Assembly: GCA_946965045.2 (NCBI GenBank)
Contig: OX337240.1
Location: 1,302,001 to 1,366,000, forward strand
Direction of reading: 5' to 3'
DNA from: Epithemia pelagica
Taxonomy: Eukaryota > Bacillariophyta > Bacillariophyceae > Surirellales > Surirellaceae
Length of the DNA stretch: 64,000 nt
Positions 21,668 through 34,000 of the stretch are shown piece after piece. The position numbers were made by a program, and so were the translations under genes. The number at the start of each line of letters is the position of its first letter. The stretch's first letter is position 1. The notes beneath the pieces were generated by a model, which saw nothing but the letters and a program-made list of their open reading frames with translations, made no database searches and was not told the origin of the DNA.

Positions 21668-23470
21668 TCACAGAGGTCCACCTCCATTGATTGTCGTTCT
21701 TTGATCCCCGCTTTGTTGTTCTTCCTGTTTGCTTCCCAGGTTGGTGGGATTGTTGATGGACGATCTCCATATGAAATTGTTCTGGTTCACATCGGAACGG
21801 TAATTTTCCAAGGGCGATCCTCTGGCAGTGCGTTCGGAAATACGGGACCGCAAGGCCACAGCCATGTCGTACCCATCCGTTTTGTAAATGGCAATGTAAA
21901 TGTCTTCAAAGACAGTCTCAGCCCATCGTTGTCCGGGAAAGTCATTCGGGTCGTTTCCGTAAGGATCATCCAATTCCATATTGACATACTCAAGTCCGAG
22001 AAAGCCGTAGGTAATGAAGAACATGAGGACAAACACTTCATACGGCTGATCATTGTCCTCCGCCAACACCAAGGGCAAGGTAAAGATCCAAAAGAAGAGA
22101 AATGTTCGTGTCATTTGAATGAGCGGAAAGGGGAACGGCGTCGATACAAGTTTTTTGAGTTCATGGTACGCCGCCACAAAATCTGACACCAAACCCATCA
22201 GCTTGAGAGATTCATTTACATGCCATGGACGTTCTTGCAAAATGGTGGAATTAGTCTTTCGTGGCCACAAAACTGGAAAAAGAGATGACCAAGTTGGTAG
22301 ATTCGAGTCACGACAAAAGAGGGGAAGGCAATGAATGTGTGAGAATCAATCAAGCCACACAATGAAAACTTCTAATAAGTGATTCCATGTCCGTCTCAAG
22401 GGATAAGGAAAAGGCAATATCGACGTACTGGCTTCTCGCAAGTTGTAGGCCCAAACAATAGGAGCTCGAAAGTTTTCATCCATCCGAGTACGGGGTCCAT
22501 GGGCCAAAGTTCGAAGAACGGCAAAGTGATCTGTCGAGGGTTTGTATTCACTGGCCATACTGTCTGTGCGTGGCCCCATATCCCGTTCTGAGGGCTGACT
22601 GCCAGAGGAGAATGCTCGATCTCCATGCAGTTCCTCGACAAGAGTCGCATCATGATGTTCCACAATCAATTCTGTCTTTTCGTGCTCTCCGTCGGGAATG
22701 ACCTCCCATGTATTGACTCCCTTGGATCGGTATTCCAACGCCGCAACGGCCACGCGCAAGGTAACAATGGTCCGATAGGCTACTTCACTCCGCCACTTTT
22801 TGGCCTCCACCGACACATTTTGATTGGTTAAGATGCAGGTGTAATGAACAATTTCACGACTGCTTCGATACAGATTTGCCAAATGTTGCCTCGCTTCCAT
22901 GAAACGATTGTAAGTAATAGTGGTTCGAGTCACAATCAAGAAGGAGACCAAAATACTCATAAACGAGTGGCCCGTGTTGCTGGCAATGGTCAAATCGACA
23001 ATCTTGTGTTCGCGGAGATACCAAACAGCACATGTCACCACCAAAACAGCCAAGCACCACGGCAACACAGCTGGCCATACAGAGCCATACAATTGAAATA
23101 GCACACTAAAGTGATTTTCTCCATCGTATTCGACATCGCGCTTGAACCGGTTGCTGTGCACCTGATTGTCCCCACGTTGTTCGTGTCGTTGTGCCTTGAG
23201 GCGTTTGTTCTTCAAACTCGGTCTATCACCAACCACAAAGACGGAATTACGACGTCTACGAAGTTCTGATTGACGTTCTTCTCGTTTGCGCCGCATTTCC
23301 GCTTCTTCCGTCAAAGGCGCTCCCGGCGATAAGAGCGAAAAGTTCAGGATAGAGTTGCGAGCGCTACCCCTCCGTTGCTGAGGCAAAAGCCTTGTCCTCT
23401 CATTGTCCCCTTCAGATATTGGTAAGTCAAATTGAACCGCACTTTGATATTCGTCAGGTCTCTGCGCCAT
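21668..23470 (-). CDS. Bestrophin-like anion channel
   Basis: Exons (minus) are 23470..22429 and 22272..21668; intron 22428-22273 is 156 nt (GTACGT...TTCCAG). The join reads YNLREA-ILWPRK and gives 548 residues. A GTG-type donor nearer the end of exon 1 does not keep the frame, but this one does. The N-terminal 115 residues are basic and disordered. Hydrophobic segments lie at about 131-152 and 165-185 and, in exon 2, around TRTFLFFWIFTLPLVLA and VFVLMFFITYGFLGLEYV. The closing signature NMELDDPYGNDPNDF matches the bestrophin/UPF0187 'ENPFG..pnDlp' loop, and STPFPFPLIQ matches the second pore helix region. Bestrophins are pentameric chloride/bicarbonate channels; algal members serve thylakoids and CO2 concentration. 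No clear plastid signal is present, so the membrane is not assigned. Confidence 0.8.
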
Positions 23471-24785
23471 GGTCGAATCTTTTGTTGTTGTTGGGTCGTT
23501 GCTATTTCCAAGGAGGAAACTGACGACGTGTGAGAAGATGAGCGGCAATACGTATCTGGGGTAAAATATCAAAATTTGAAAACTAATTCTCTGCTAAATT
23601 AGATGTCTGAGCGCTTGGTTCGAAAAAATTACGTAAAATTATATCTAATAAAAAGATAAACCGCTAGGAACTCCTAACTTTAAAATCTATCAAGGCCATT
23701 TTCACCCATTCCGAGTCGGTTGTTTTATCTTGAAAGGCCGCAATCCAGTCCCGTTGAGACAGCATTGGATCTTGGAACGATTATGGCAAAAAATGACAAT
23801 GGTTTCTTCCGAGATTGTGCAAGTTGACCATTCCTTCTTCATATTTCATATCACGCGACACAGAGGACTGTCTAGTAGAGAGAAGGTATTGGCTCCGAAC
23901 TCCTAACATCACTGGTCTGTCAAATAAGAAGCAGGTCTGTAAAACACCACCTACAACTTTGAATGACGAGGTGATGAGATAAGCGAGAGGGGAGTAACAT
24001 GAAACATAGCCTACCGTTGTCAGATTTGCAACACGCAGGGACCCTCTCTACAACTACGGATTTAAATTAAAAGATGGTAAGCAAGCCTAAGCTATCCCTG
24101 GCTGGTAAATTCGTTCGCACTACTCCTAGCTACGGTCTACGGTAGCTAGAGAGTCATGGTTCATGGTGGCCGAACAAGTGAGATGAGATGAGCGGCAATG
24201 GAGATAGACGCATTCCCAATTCCCACGATGCGGTTGCGTTAAAAAATGGTTGGTGACCGACCGTGACCGGCTTATCATGAGCGACCTATCTGCTTTATCA
24301 AGTCCATGAAGAACCATAAGCATCTTATTGCCGTTGATGACAGAATAACGAACAACGAACAACAACAAACCTTCGATCTATGACCTACTCCCTAGCGAGT
24401 AATGTTTAGTCGTGATCGTGAATGACTCGTGTTACTCAGAATGCAAAATCTCTCATTCACGACCGAATCACACTTTCGCTACTAGCTAGGGGGTAATAAT
24501 CTTCGACCACGTTCGCAAGATGTTTTGTGTCTCCATTCTCTTCTCCCTTGATGTTTTTATGGCCCCATCATCCGTCACATTCCACATTCCACCGTTCCTC
24601 ATTCATGATCAACCAGTTTGGTCCTTCATTCAAGAACTCTCTACGAGCTCGTGTATGCTAAACGTAACCAGAAGCTTTTGTTCCTAAGACAGAGAACGTC
24701 GGGAACTCTACTGAACTCGTAGATCCAAGAGGTTCATTTCTCTTTCCTTGACATTCAAATCCGATTCCTTTCAGCTCTCGAGAGA
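23471..24785. other. 1.3-kb gene-free region between divergent genes
   Basis: This AT-rich spacer lies between the divergent starts of the bestrophin-like and leucine-rich-repeat-like genes. A short hairpin with perfect 8-bp arms (CTAGCTAC / GTAGCTAG) lies at 24126-24149. GTGAATGA and TCATTCAC form a second weak inverted pair around 24418-24470. No supported gene is present. It probably holds both promoters. Confidence 0.5.
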
Positions 24786-26225
24786 ATGGAAAACGATGAC
24801 AATGGCGACACACAAAGCATACACCCTCATGTTCATGGTGCCTTGTTTCCACTTCTGAATCAGATTGCACGTGATAATGATTATGGGCCCCACAGAATCA
24901 CAACCCTAACGATTGGTCATCCGGGGAGTCATTCACTGCCTTTGAATGGATGCTCCATTGATCACATTGCCTTGATTTTGAGTCATCACAAACTTTACAC
25001 AGTTACGCACCTTTGTTTGATCAATGTTGCTCTTCAGCAGAATGATACAGGAGCCATGGCATCAATGAAACAGTTTTTGGAGAATAACCAAAGGTTGACA
25101 AAGCTTACTATGTGGAGTAGTGGCATGCCTCCCATTACTTCCAACACAATGATACGAAATTTGATGGATTTGGGAGCGCCTCCAGCTGGTTCCATTCGTA
25201 GAGACCAAGAAAATACCGACTGCACAATCCTCGAGTGTATGGCGGCGGCGTTGTCGCGAAATTCATCAATCACTTCACTAAAGCTTTGTCACTACGATTT
25301 TGCTCGAAATGCAAGTGCCCTTCAAGGTCTTGGACACTTACTAGAGTCCAAGACAAACTTTAAGTCCATCGAGTTCGAAGAATGCGCCCTGGACCACGAC
25401 AATTTTGCTTCGGTGGTGAACCATGGCACTAAAACGGCTCAGGCCAAGTTCCTTGAAGGCTTGGCCATGCAATCGGAATTGGAGTATTTTGGGTTACAGT
25501 TCTGCCGCTTGAGTGACCGCACTGGAGCAAACATATTAAAGTTCTTGTCTAATCGTAGAAGGGCAGACAATTTCATGAAAAGCGACATCAAGGCGACTAC
25601 GGCATCACTGCGTTGTCTTTCGTTTTGCAAATGTGCCTCTTTCGGACGAACAACCTTTCAGTCACTCAACAACTTCTTGATGGCACAGCACGAGGAGCGG
25701 TCTTCGTCCTCGTTACCATGGACATGCCATGGTCTCGAAGAACTTGAGATCAATGTCGATATTGACCAAGTAGAGGAAGGAGACAACAATGGTCAAGTTC
25801 GTCGTTGCTGGGACGACGAATGGAGACACGACTTCAGCTTTGTTTTGAGCGAATACAATGACTCTTTGCAAAGGCTTCATCTTGTTTTGAAGGGGGGCGA
25901 CGATCGCACGGTTTCCCCACAGCTGCGTTATTGGCAGGAGCACTTAACGCTGGTAATACGAAGAAATCGTGCCATCGGGGCAGTACGGAACAGCTTCTTG
26001 CTTGCAAACAACCCTCGCGAACCAAAACGGCATTCTGATAGTTTACCAAGCCGCTGTGGGAACCACATTGGCTTGGCAGTATACGGCCAAGCCTTGGTCA
26101 AACTGATAGCAAAGAATTCCTCCACGCAAACGCAAAGTGGGCGTTCTGCACGGGAAGCTGAAATAGGACTGTCAGCCGCCTTTTTGACACTCTCCGTTCT
26201 TTTACCCAAGTTGTGTCAACGATAA
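24786..26225 (+). CDS. Leucine-rich-repeat-like (RNI-type) protein
   Basis: A single-exon protein of 479 residues from the ATG at 24786. Repeating segments of the type 'L..L.L..C.L' are visible: VTHLCLINVALQQ, LTKLTMWSSGM, ITSLKLCHYDF, FKSIEFEECALD, LEYFGLQFCRLS, LRCLSFCKCASF, LEELEINVDID and LQRLHLVLKGG. They are spaced irregularly at about 28-45 residues, consistent with a ribonuclease-inhibitor-like LRR solenoid. Such proteins are common in diatoms and are generally binding scaffolds; the partner is unknown. There is no signal peptide, kinase or F-box. The last 70 residues (RRNRAIGAVRNSFLLANN onward) are a non-repeat tail. Confidence 0.65.
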   Translation: MENDDNGDTQSIHPHVHGALFPLLNQIARDNDYGPHRITTLTIGHPGSHSLPLNGCSIDHIALILSHHKLYTVTHLCLINVALQQNDTGAMASMKQFLENNQRLTKLTMWSSGMPPITSNTMIRNLMDLGAPPAGSIRRDQENTDCTILECMAAALSRNSSITSLKLCHYDFARNASALQGLGHLLESKTNFKSIEFEECALDHDNFASVVNHGTKTAQAKFLEGLAMQSELEYFGLQFCRLSDRTGANILKFLSNRRRADNFMKSDIKATTASLRCLSFCKCASFGRTTFQSLNNFLMAQHEERSSSSLPWTCHGLEELEINVDIDQVEEGDNNGQVRRCWDDEWRHDFSFVLSEYNDSLQRLHLVLKGGDDRTVSPQLRYWQEHLTLVIRRNRAIGAVRNSFLLANNPREPKRHSDSLPSRCGNHIGLAVYGQALVKLIAKNSSTQTQSGRSAREAEIGLSAAFLTLSVLLPKLCQR

Positions 26226-26508
26226 CGCGATAACGCGTCTGTGAAACATATTTCATTGTTTTGGGACGAATTACCAAGCATCACCTTGTAAATTGTCTTG
26301 CATGCATGGATTACCTCATAGCGAGGTTCAACAGAGGGACGCAATGTTTCTCTATCCAAACAACTTCATAATCTAAGCTTCTATCTCCTTGCTCTACCAA
26401 CCTGCCATTTGTTTGGTTTTGATTTTCTGACGCATCCTCGCGCTTCATCTCACATTTTCAATTCGACCAATGTTAAGAATAAGGGTGAACCTAAGCTACT
26501 ATGAGAAG

Positions 26509-27969
26509 TTAATCCATCTTTCCGCTGGCAAAATATGACTTTTCATAATTGGGCAAGCGGATATGCTCAGGGTATTCGGCGGGGGCGTGAGGTTCCAAAG
26601 AGGAGGCGTAAATGTGGTCCGTCAAGTCCTTGGACGGATCAGGTCGAGGCGATTCCTTGGCTTGCAAAACTTCTGCTTGCACTTGTTTACGGATACGTTT
26701 CTCGGCCTCCTTGATTTCATCTTCGGTTGAAAAGTTGGCATCCAACAAGCATTTGCGAACAAATTCCACTGGGTCTCGAGTTGATCGCGTCAAGGCAATT
26801 TCTTCACGGTTACGGTAGGTCGTACCGGGATCAGACATGGAATGACCATGGTATCGGTAAGTTTTGGCTTCTACGTAAATTGGACCGTTGCCAGATCCGG
26901 CCCATTCCTTGGCAAAACGCATACCTTCTCGGACAGCCAAGACATTCATACCATCCAAATGAATGCCAGGAATGTGATTTCCCATTTTGTAATATTCGGA
27001 AATACTAGAGTGTCGATCAATGGAAGTTCCCATACCATATTGGTTGTTCTCAATACAAAAAATCATGGGCAGTTTCCACAAGGCCGCCATATTGGCCGAT
27101 TCCCAAATCTGGCCTTGATTGGCAGCACCATCACCGTAACAAGCCACGGCAACATTCATCTTATCGGGATGACCGGCCAATTCAGCCTTGTACTTTTGAG
27201 CAAAGGCCAATCCAGCTCCCACTGGCACTTGTGCACCGACAATGCCTTGTCCACCATAAAAATTCTTTTCTTTGGAATACATGTGCATGGATCCTCCCTT
27301 CGCTTTTGTCATTCCACCCAAGACACCGAACAACTCACCAACAACCGAGGCGACACTTCCTCCACGAGCCAAGGCTACACAATGACACCGATAGGAGGTG
27401 ATCCATTTATCGGCTGGTTCAAACGCATTTTGAATCCCCGTTGCGACGGCTTCTTGTCCATCGTACAAATGACAAAAGCCACGAATGTTGCGGGCCTTGT
27501 ATTCGTTGTCACAAGTGATTTCCATACGACGCATTGTGTACATGAGTTCAAACATGGACCACAACTCATCTTTTGTGGCAACAACCTCCGTGGCCGGTTC
27601 AGTCTCCAAATTGTGCATCTAGAAAAGTAAAAAGCAAGTGAATCCAAACATCGATCAAGCCAAATAACATAGGAAGCGAATGAGCAACAGCAACATCATG
27701 TCAGAGATTCCACCAACATTTGACGAAACAACAGAGACGTAGAACCTACGTACTTTAAAGGCTCCCGAAAGATCAAACGTAAAGGAATCTCCCGACGCCG
27801 ACGAAGACAATGAACGGACAGCATGGCTAGTTGTTCTGGGCAACCGCGGCATCGAGTCCAACAATCCTCTTCTCATCAACATGTTCTCAATCAACTTTCT
27901 CTCGTTCGTCGGCACTTTTTTGGCTTGGTCCTTTGTGCGAAAACAGCGCAATGCTTCGCGTCTTGTCAT
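26509..27969 (-). CDS. PDHA1: Pyruvate dehydrogenase E1 component subunit alpha, mitochondrial
   Basis: Exons (minus) are 27969..27754 and 27618..26509; intron 27753-27619 is 135 nt (GTACGT...TTCTAG). The join is FDLSGAFK-MHNLETEP. The thiamine diphosphate motif GDGAANQGQIWESANMAALW ... CIENN is intact, as is RRMEITCDNEYKARNIRGFC at the active site. The phosphorylation loop reads YRYHGHSMSDPGTTYRNREE: the first regulatory Ser is kept and the second is Thr. The enzyme decarboxylates pyruvate in the mitochondrial complex with E1-beta, E2 and E3. The first ATG (27969) gives 441 residues. The ATG at 27882 gives 412 and starts a typical presequence (MLMRRGLLDSMPRLPRTTSH), so it is the more likely start. 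The gene is head-to-head with the THADA-like gene. Confidence 0.92.
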
Positions 27970-28055
27970 CGTCGGATTTGGATCTTTAGGTTTAAATTCA
28001 AAATCTTGAGTTTAAACTTTAAACTGCTCATCCATCACATTTTTTGGCTTTCACC

Positions 28056-31000
28056 ATGGCGACGACCAATACGACAGCCGTCGACAACAACAACAATAAG
28101 AAAAAGAAGAAATTGGCTGTTCGCCAACAAGAGGCGACTCCTCTCCCACACGATGGTCCGCTGTATCACGTTCTTCAAAACAAGCTAATCGAAAAACAAA
28201 ATGAAAATGGAGAACTTCCTGTTCCTTCATCATCTTCTTCCAGTAACCATGCGAAGGATACAACAGCATCTTCACAGCAACAACCTCAGGACGAGGACCT
28301 GGATCAAAAATGTGTGGAAATTCTATGGTTAGAAGCGAGAAATGCGTGTAAATCTTCAGGTTCCTTGTCAGGATTCCACCATCCAACGACGGGTGGTGGT
28401 GATCATCCTTCTGTTCCATCCAAGAACGACCATGACCATGCCATGGAACGAGAGGCGCTGCTGCTGTTGCACAAACTGCGAACGGCTGCACAAGTTCAAC
28501 ATCAGTTGTCAGCATTGCAATTGTTCAAGACAAAGCTCTTGCAACAACGACAACGTGATCAGCAACACCATCGACCCGACTCCGAGGGCCTCAGACACGA
28601 AACAGACCAGTCTGAAACGAATCAGGAAGACAACGACGACAATCTCAGTTGCACACACAACAAAGCAGAATCATCCGTCAGTTCCAATCTTGCGTCCGAA
28701 TCATCATCTCGTTTAGCAACTGCCTCGTTGTATCGAATACTGTTGGAATGGTCTGCCAGTGTTGAAACGCCATTGCCGTTACGCAAGAGCATTCACAGTT
28801 TACTGGATTCGTTGTGGAAAATGACAGAAGACACAAGAACTGTCACGTTGTTACCCCCTTCTCTATTGACCGCCTCATTTATTCAGGTCGTGGAATCTAT
28901 TACCAACATGGATGGAGCGGTTCCAAATGTTCTGGTGGACAAGAGTGACAAGACGACTCCACTGTCATCGTCACTGAGAGATACGTCGTCAAGAGAGTCG
29001 TGGCAAAGACCTGTACATAGTCTCGATATTCTCTTTGCCCTGTCTCAGCTGCACGATGCATCTCCTGCTCCGAATACTGATGGCAACACAACTTCTTTGT
29101 CCACTCCCAACTCGTTGAAGCAAGAGTTTCAATTATATCAACATTTTCTTCCCCGTGTTTGGCCCTTCCTTCAATGGCTGACCACGACGCATTTACTTCC
29201 TCGATTACAGCGTGACAGAGTTGCCAGATCGGCAATGGAAGAGTCACAGCCGACTCAAGAAACATTCGACGATGATGAAGTCATTTTTGAACAAGCCATT
29301 CAGACTGCGTCCTTGACGAAGTCGCTTCTTGAGTTGACCAAGGTTGTGGCAGAATCAAGCGATGGGACCCAACGGTCAGTTGGCATCCTTCCTTTGCGGG
29401 CATGTCGAACTGTGTTGTCACAGTTGACCTGGTCACTCTTGGCGTCTCCCTGGACGCCTACGGAATCATTGGTTGTCATTTCCATGGCACATGGACAGCT
29501 CCTAGCGGATAATGTGGTCGACAAAGAAGAAGATACGAGTAAGCTACCGGGTGATCTGAATCAAAGTTTCGAAGGAGAAACCATGTTCCACTGGAAGACT
29601 CTTATCGGGCGTTCGGCCACTCACAATCAAACTGCGGAGTCCCTCGCAGATCTACCTCGCGCCATTTGGCTACAAGGATTGTTGGCCGCCGCGGCGACCG
29701 ATCACGACATGTTTGATAATGAGGATAGCGCCGAAGCACAGTGCCTGGCAATTGATTTTCTAGACGAATTGACAGAGCTTGTATCGAATGCAGGGGATCC
29801 AGATGTTCGCTTGGCGGCCATAAAGGGACTTCGAACTCTGACCAATCGTTGTTTGTCGTTTCGACACGTTTGTGTCCATAACAACAAGGAGCAAAAACCA
29901 GATGGGATGGAAAAAGGCTTGGCCATTATTGTTGATCGACTGTTGGAGTGCGTGTTAATGGCATGGGAGAATCCGCCAACCCGGAAATTGGCCAATGCGA
30001 TTCCGCCACTATTTGAAGCTACGCTGGACTTGAGTTTCTCGCTTGGAAGAGAACAGCAAAAAGGGAGCACAAACAGCCCCGTTTCGCCCGATCTCCCACA
30101 GAAAACCTTTGTGTCGCAATCACTGGTGGAACGGTTTCTCCAACAACCACCGAACCGTAAAGGTCGATACAAAGCCTTGGAACTTCTCTTACCCCGAGTT
30201 GGAGCCAAACGACTTTTGGAAGCTGGCAAACAGTATCAAGCACCGCCACTAGGACCAGTGGAAGGAGCACACGACGTGACAAATGACTCCAAGAATCAAT
30301 TGTTGGATGACTTGCTAATGGGTATTGGTGAGATAGGGCACAACACAGGCCCGATTGCAGATCTATGGGCGAAACTTCTCCATGGCTTGCTTGTGGAAAA
30401 CGAGCAGGGCACTGACATGGACACATCCGCGATGGAAGGCAGCCTACCTGTTTCGTGGATTCACGTTTGGGTTCCTAGTCTGGCACAATCTTTGACTCAT
30501 CTCAAAGATTCTAAACGACGTAAACAGATTGCGTCGTTTTGCTTGCCTCGCCTTTCTATCCTGGTGGGAGGGCAAAATTCAGCAGTGGTGGCGACCGTGT
30601 TCACTGCACTCATCGACTATATCCAAAACCGTCTTGAGCCAACACATGCTGTGCTCGCAACGACCCCTTCATTGGAGCACGAAACATTTCGTGATCGTCA
30701 GTTGTGGACTGTGTGCGAAGTAATTCGATATGCCGCTGCAGAACGACTTTTCCCGCAAGGTAGTACCAACAAGACACGCCGGTATCCCAGCCTGGATCAG
30801 GTCGTCGCTACCGCCATTCCTATTGAAAGATTGAGGGAAGCTCTTTTGCACTTTTCTCCGTTGATAAGAGTTGTGGCATTTCAGGCAATGACATCAATTG
30901 TATCGACATATCCTGACAGCCATGATGGAAATGTTACCGTGATGCATGCCATCTTTACGGAAATGGAGCTTTGGAAAGAATCGCTTCCCTACGCTATCAA

Positions 31001-34000
31001 AACAGATGCCAAAGAGTACATGTCGTCACTTCTCTACTGCTTGCTTATCTTCATGGATCGCTTATGTCTTGAGGAATCACTTCGGAAAACTCCAATTGAC
31101 GCAAGTCAAACGCAGTCGATCATGCTCAACTTTGTTGTAGACTTTCTTCTCAAAGAGGTTTTCCTTCGCAAAGGTGCGTACCCCGGGACGGTGTATGTCA
31201 AAGAGACTTTTTCTCTTGCCCTTCTTGAATGCATCGTTGTATTCACTTGCCGGGAACTGGACATTGCATGGGAAAGCAAACTTCTCCCCAAAGGTGGGGG
31301 TATTTTTCATCGGAAACGGAATCAACGTGAGGAAATGGTACTTGTCGCCATTCGACAGGCTCTTTTGGATCGCGAAATTGTCGCCTCGTTGCAGTCCTTG
31401 CTCCAATCGTCATGGGATAGCACTCGAAGTTCAGCCTTCAAGATGTTGACGAATCAAATACTTATGGGGCGAACGTATGGACAGCAAGATCGCACATTGC
31501 TGTTCTCGAACGTTCAATGGGGTAGCTCACAGTACATTGAAAATCGCGCATTTTACTTAGTGTCTTCACCTCGTCAACGAGAGGCTGACACTGGAGCCCG
31601 TTCTCTCGCGTTGCTGTGTCTCTGTAAACCCTCGTTCAGTGAAAGAATAGATTATATGAATAAACTGCTGACGATACTGGACAGCAGAACGAAGGAGATG
31701 AAGATTGTTCTCGAAAAGATCCTTGCAGCTGAGCCAAATCAGTCTTCCGGAGGGCAGCTTCCGTTGGCGCATGGGATCATTCGAACTCTGCAATTTGTTA
31801 TAATGTCACCAGCGCTACGGGGAAGAGGAGAAGCGATTCCTTCGGATGTTCTTCATCGTCTTACGACAATAATGTGTAGTGCCCTACAGGTGTCGCTGTC
31901 TGTTGTTGCTGACGTCAAGGACGGGGAGCAGTTGGAGGGCCTCGAGAGCGATGGTACTGATGTCGGACACCATGAAGTATTTTCAATTAAAGGGAAAATA
32001 AACCCAGGGGCTATTGGTGCGAATGGTAAGTTCTTTTCTTCGGTCTACTCTTCTTCGTCGTCCATATCCTCGTCCTAACATTTTGGTTCTGTTACTCAGG
32101 GATCTTCGCATCAGTGTCTCGTTTGGATGACGGAGAGTATCAGCGGAGACTTGCATCACAAAGGATCATAATGGGGTCGTGGTTACTGATGAAAGAATCA
32201 TGCGCAGCTGCAGCTCTAAGTCTAACGGCAAAAGAAAACGTACAAGACCGTGTTCAAATCAATCATGTCGGTGTCTTGTTGATCAGTACACTCACGTCAC
32301 TGAAGCATACTGGAGCGGCATACGCTGCACACAATTCGTTGCAGCAGATTGCGCAACTTTGCTTTCAGAAAAAGCATCTTCAAAATTTATCAACAGCGTG
32401 GGTGGAGCGATTGCTCGCTGAGATTACGCAGACAGAAAAAGTGAGAGATTCGACACTCAGAAGGAGTACAGGGTATGGGTTGGGGTTCCTGTCGATAATG
32501 CGAGCAGATGTGTTGACTCGAAAGCCTCCAAGGCAACTCTGTCGGAAGTTGGTCTATTGTATCCTTCGTCTTGCAATGCCTTCGAAAGAATCTCTTGATG
32601 CATTAACGGAAACCATTTATGGAACTTCTTATGAAGAACACAAGTCTGTTTTCCAGTTCTCTGTGGACGCGACGGTTGACCACATAAGACCGACAAAAGA
32701 GACAGACTATAGTGTCCGGACAAGGGTGCACGCTCTGAACGTATTACGCATGATGGCTCTGGATGCTCCGTTGAGCCAAGAAGTTCAGCCATATCTTGGC
32801 GAGGCAATTGCTGTAGCCATCCTTGGTTACTTGGACCCCGACTGGGGAGTGAGAAACTCATCATCAATGGTATTTGCGGCCTGCTTGCTTCGTATCGTTG
32901 ATGCTGACAAGAATGCCGTCAACTCTGAAACGAAGAGCAGCAATGCGATAACAATTGCTGAGTTGTTCAGGTTATATCCTAGACTTCCTCAATTCTTGGT
33001 GGCTGTCCTCGGAGGTAGTCTAAATGGGAAGCTACAGGTTGAGAAGGACCTCCCTCCAATCTTACCCATCCTGATCTTGCTTTACAGAGTACAACCATCC
33101 CATTGCTCAGACCAAGATTCAGTAGCTCACTTTAATCCTTTCGTGGGACTTGTTTTCAAGTCCTTGGGTCATTCAAACTTAGCGATTCGCAAAGCAGCCT
33201 CAAGGGCACTTGGTAACATGGCATCTTCGCACAAACAATCTCCTTCGTTCGTGGAGGAACTCTATGCGAGAGCATTTCACGGGTTGAAACAGCGAAACAA
33301 CTGGAACTTCTGTCATGGATGTCTTCTAACAATTAACGAACTGATACAAGCTCACTCGGTTCATACTGAAGACTCGTGTGTTGAAGCTCTTTTCCATATG
33401 GTACAAGTTCGCTCGATACGGAAAACTCCGCCGTTGTGCCAAGCTGAAGTATTACTTGCATTGAGCAACATGCCAAACAAAGACGAAAATCATAAAGCAA
33501 AACTTGCGAAAGTTTGCTTTGCCCTGCTTTCTTCTGCAAATCCGTCTAGGTCACTCTCAGTAACAGATGTGGGATTTGCGGAAACGTCCAGGGTTGCGTC
33601 CAGCGTCGCAACAAGGGTCGTGGTGCTGAAAATGCAAGCATCAATAGTTAAGCACTGTGACTTGGAGGAAAATGACATGGTGACATTATCTTCTTTGCTC
33701 AAGTGCAAACTGTTTGATGCGCGCATCGCGAGTGTGAAAGTTTTGAAGAAATCCATTTATGGCATGATTGACCAATGTCTCGTATCAAGCGAAGTCAACC
33801 GGGAAACTGCTCGGAGAGTTTTGTCGAAGCTACACGAAACAATTTTTTCTTCATTAAACACCGAAATCAGATGCGATGAAGGCGCTCATCCTCCAACACT
33901 GCGACGACTTGCTCGATGTCTCCTTGAATGTATGGATGGAGAGCAATCATTGAATTCTGAAGTGGGACTGGGCTCCGGACTTGGTGATGTTGGTATTTCA

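Noticed and set aside
22917-22935. GGTTCGAGTCAC, resembling a tRNA B box
   Set aside because: It lies inside the bestrophin-like coding exon, the final CC is missing, and no cloverleaf or A box fits. Similar GGTTCGA words near 9548, 14652 (reverse) and 57541 also fail.
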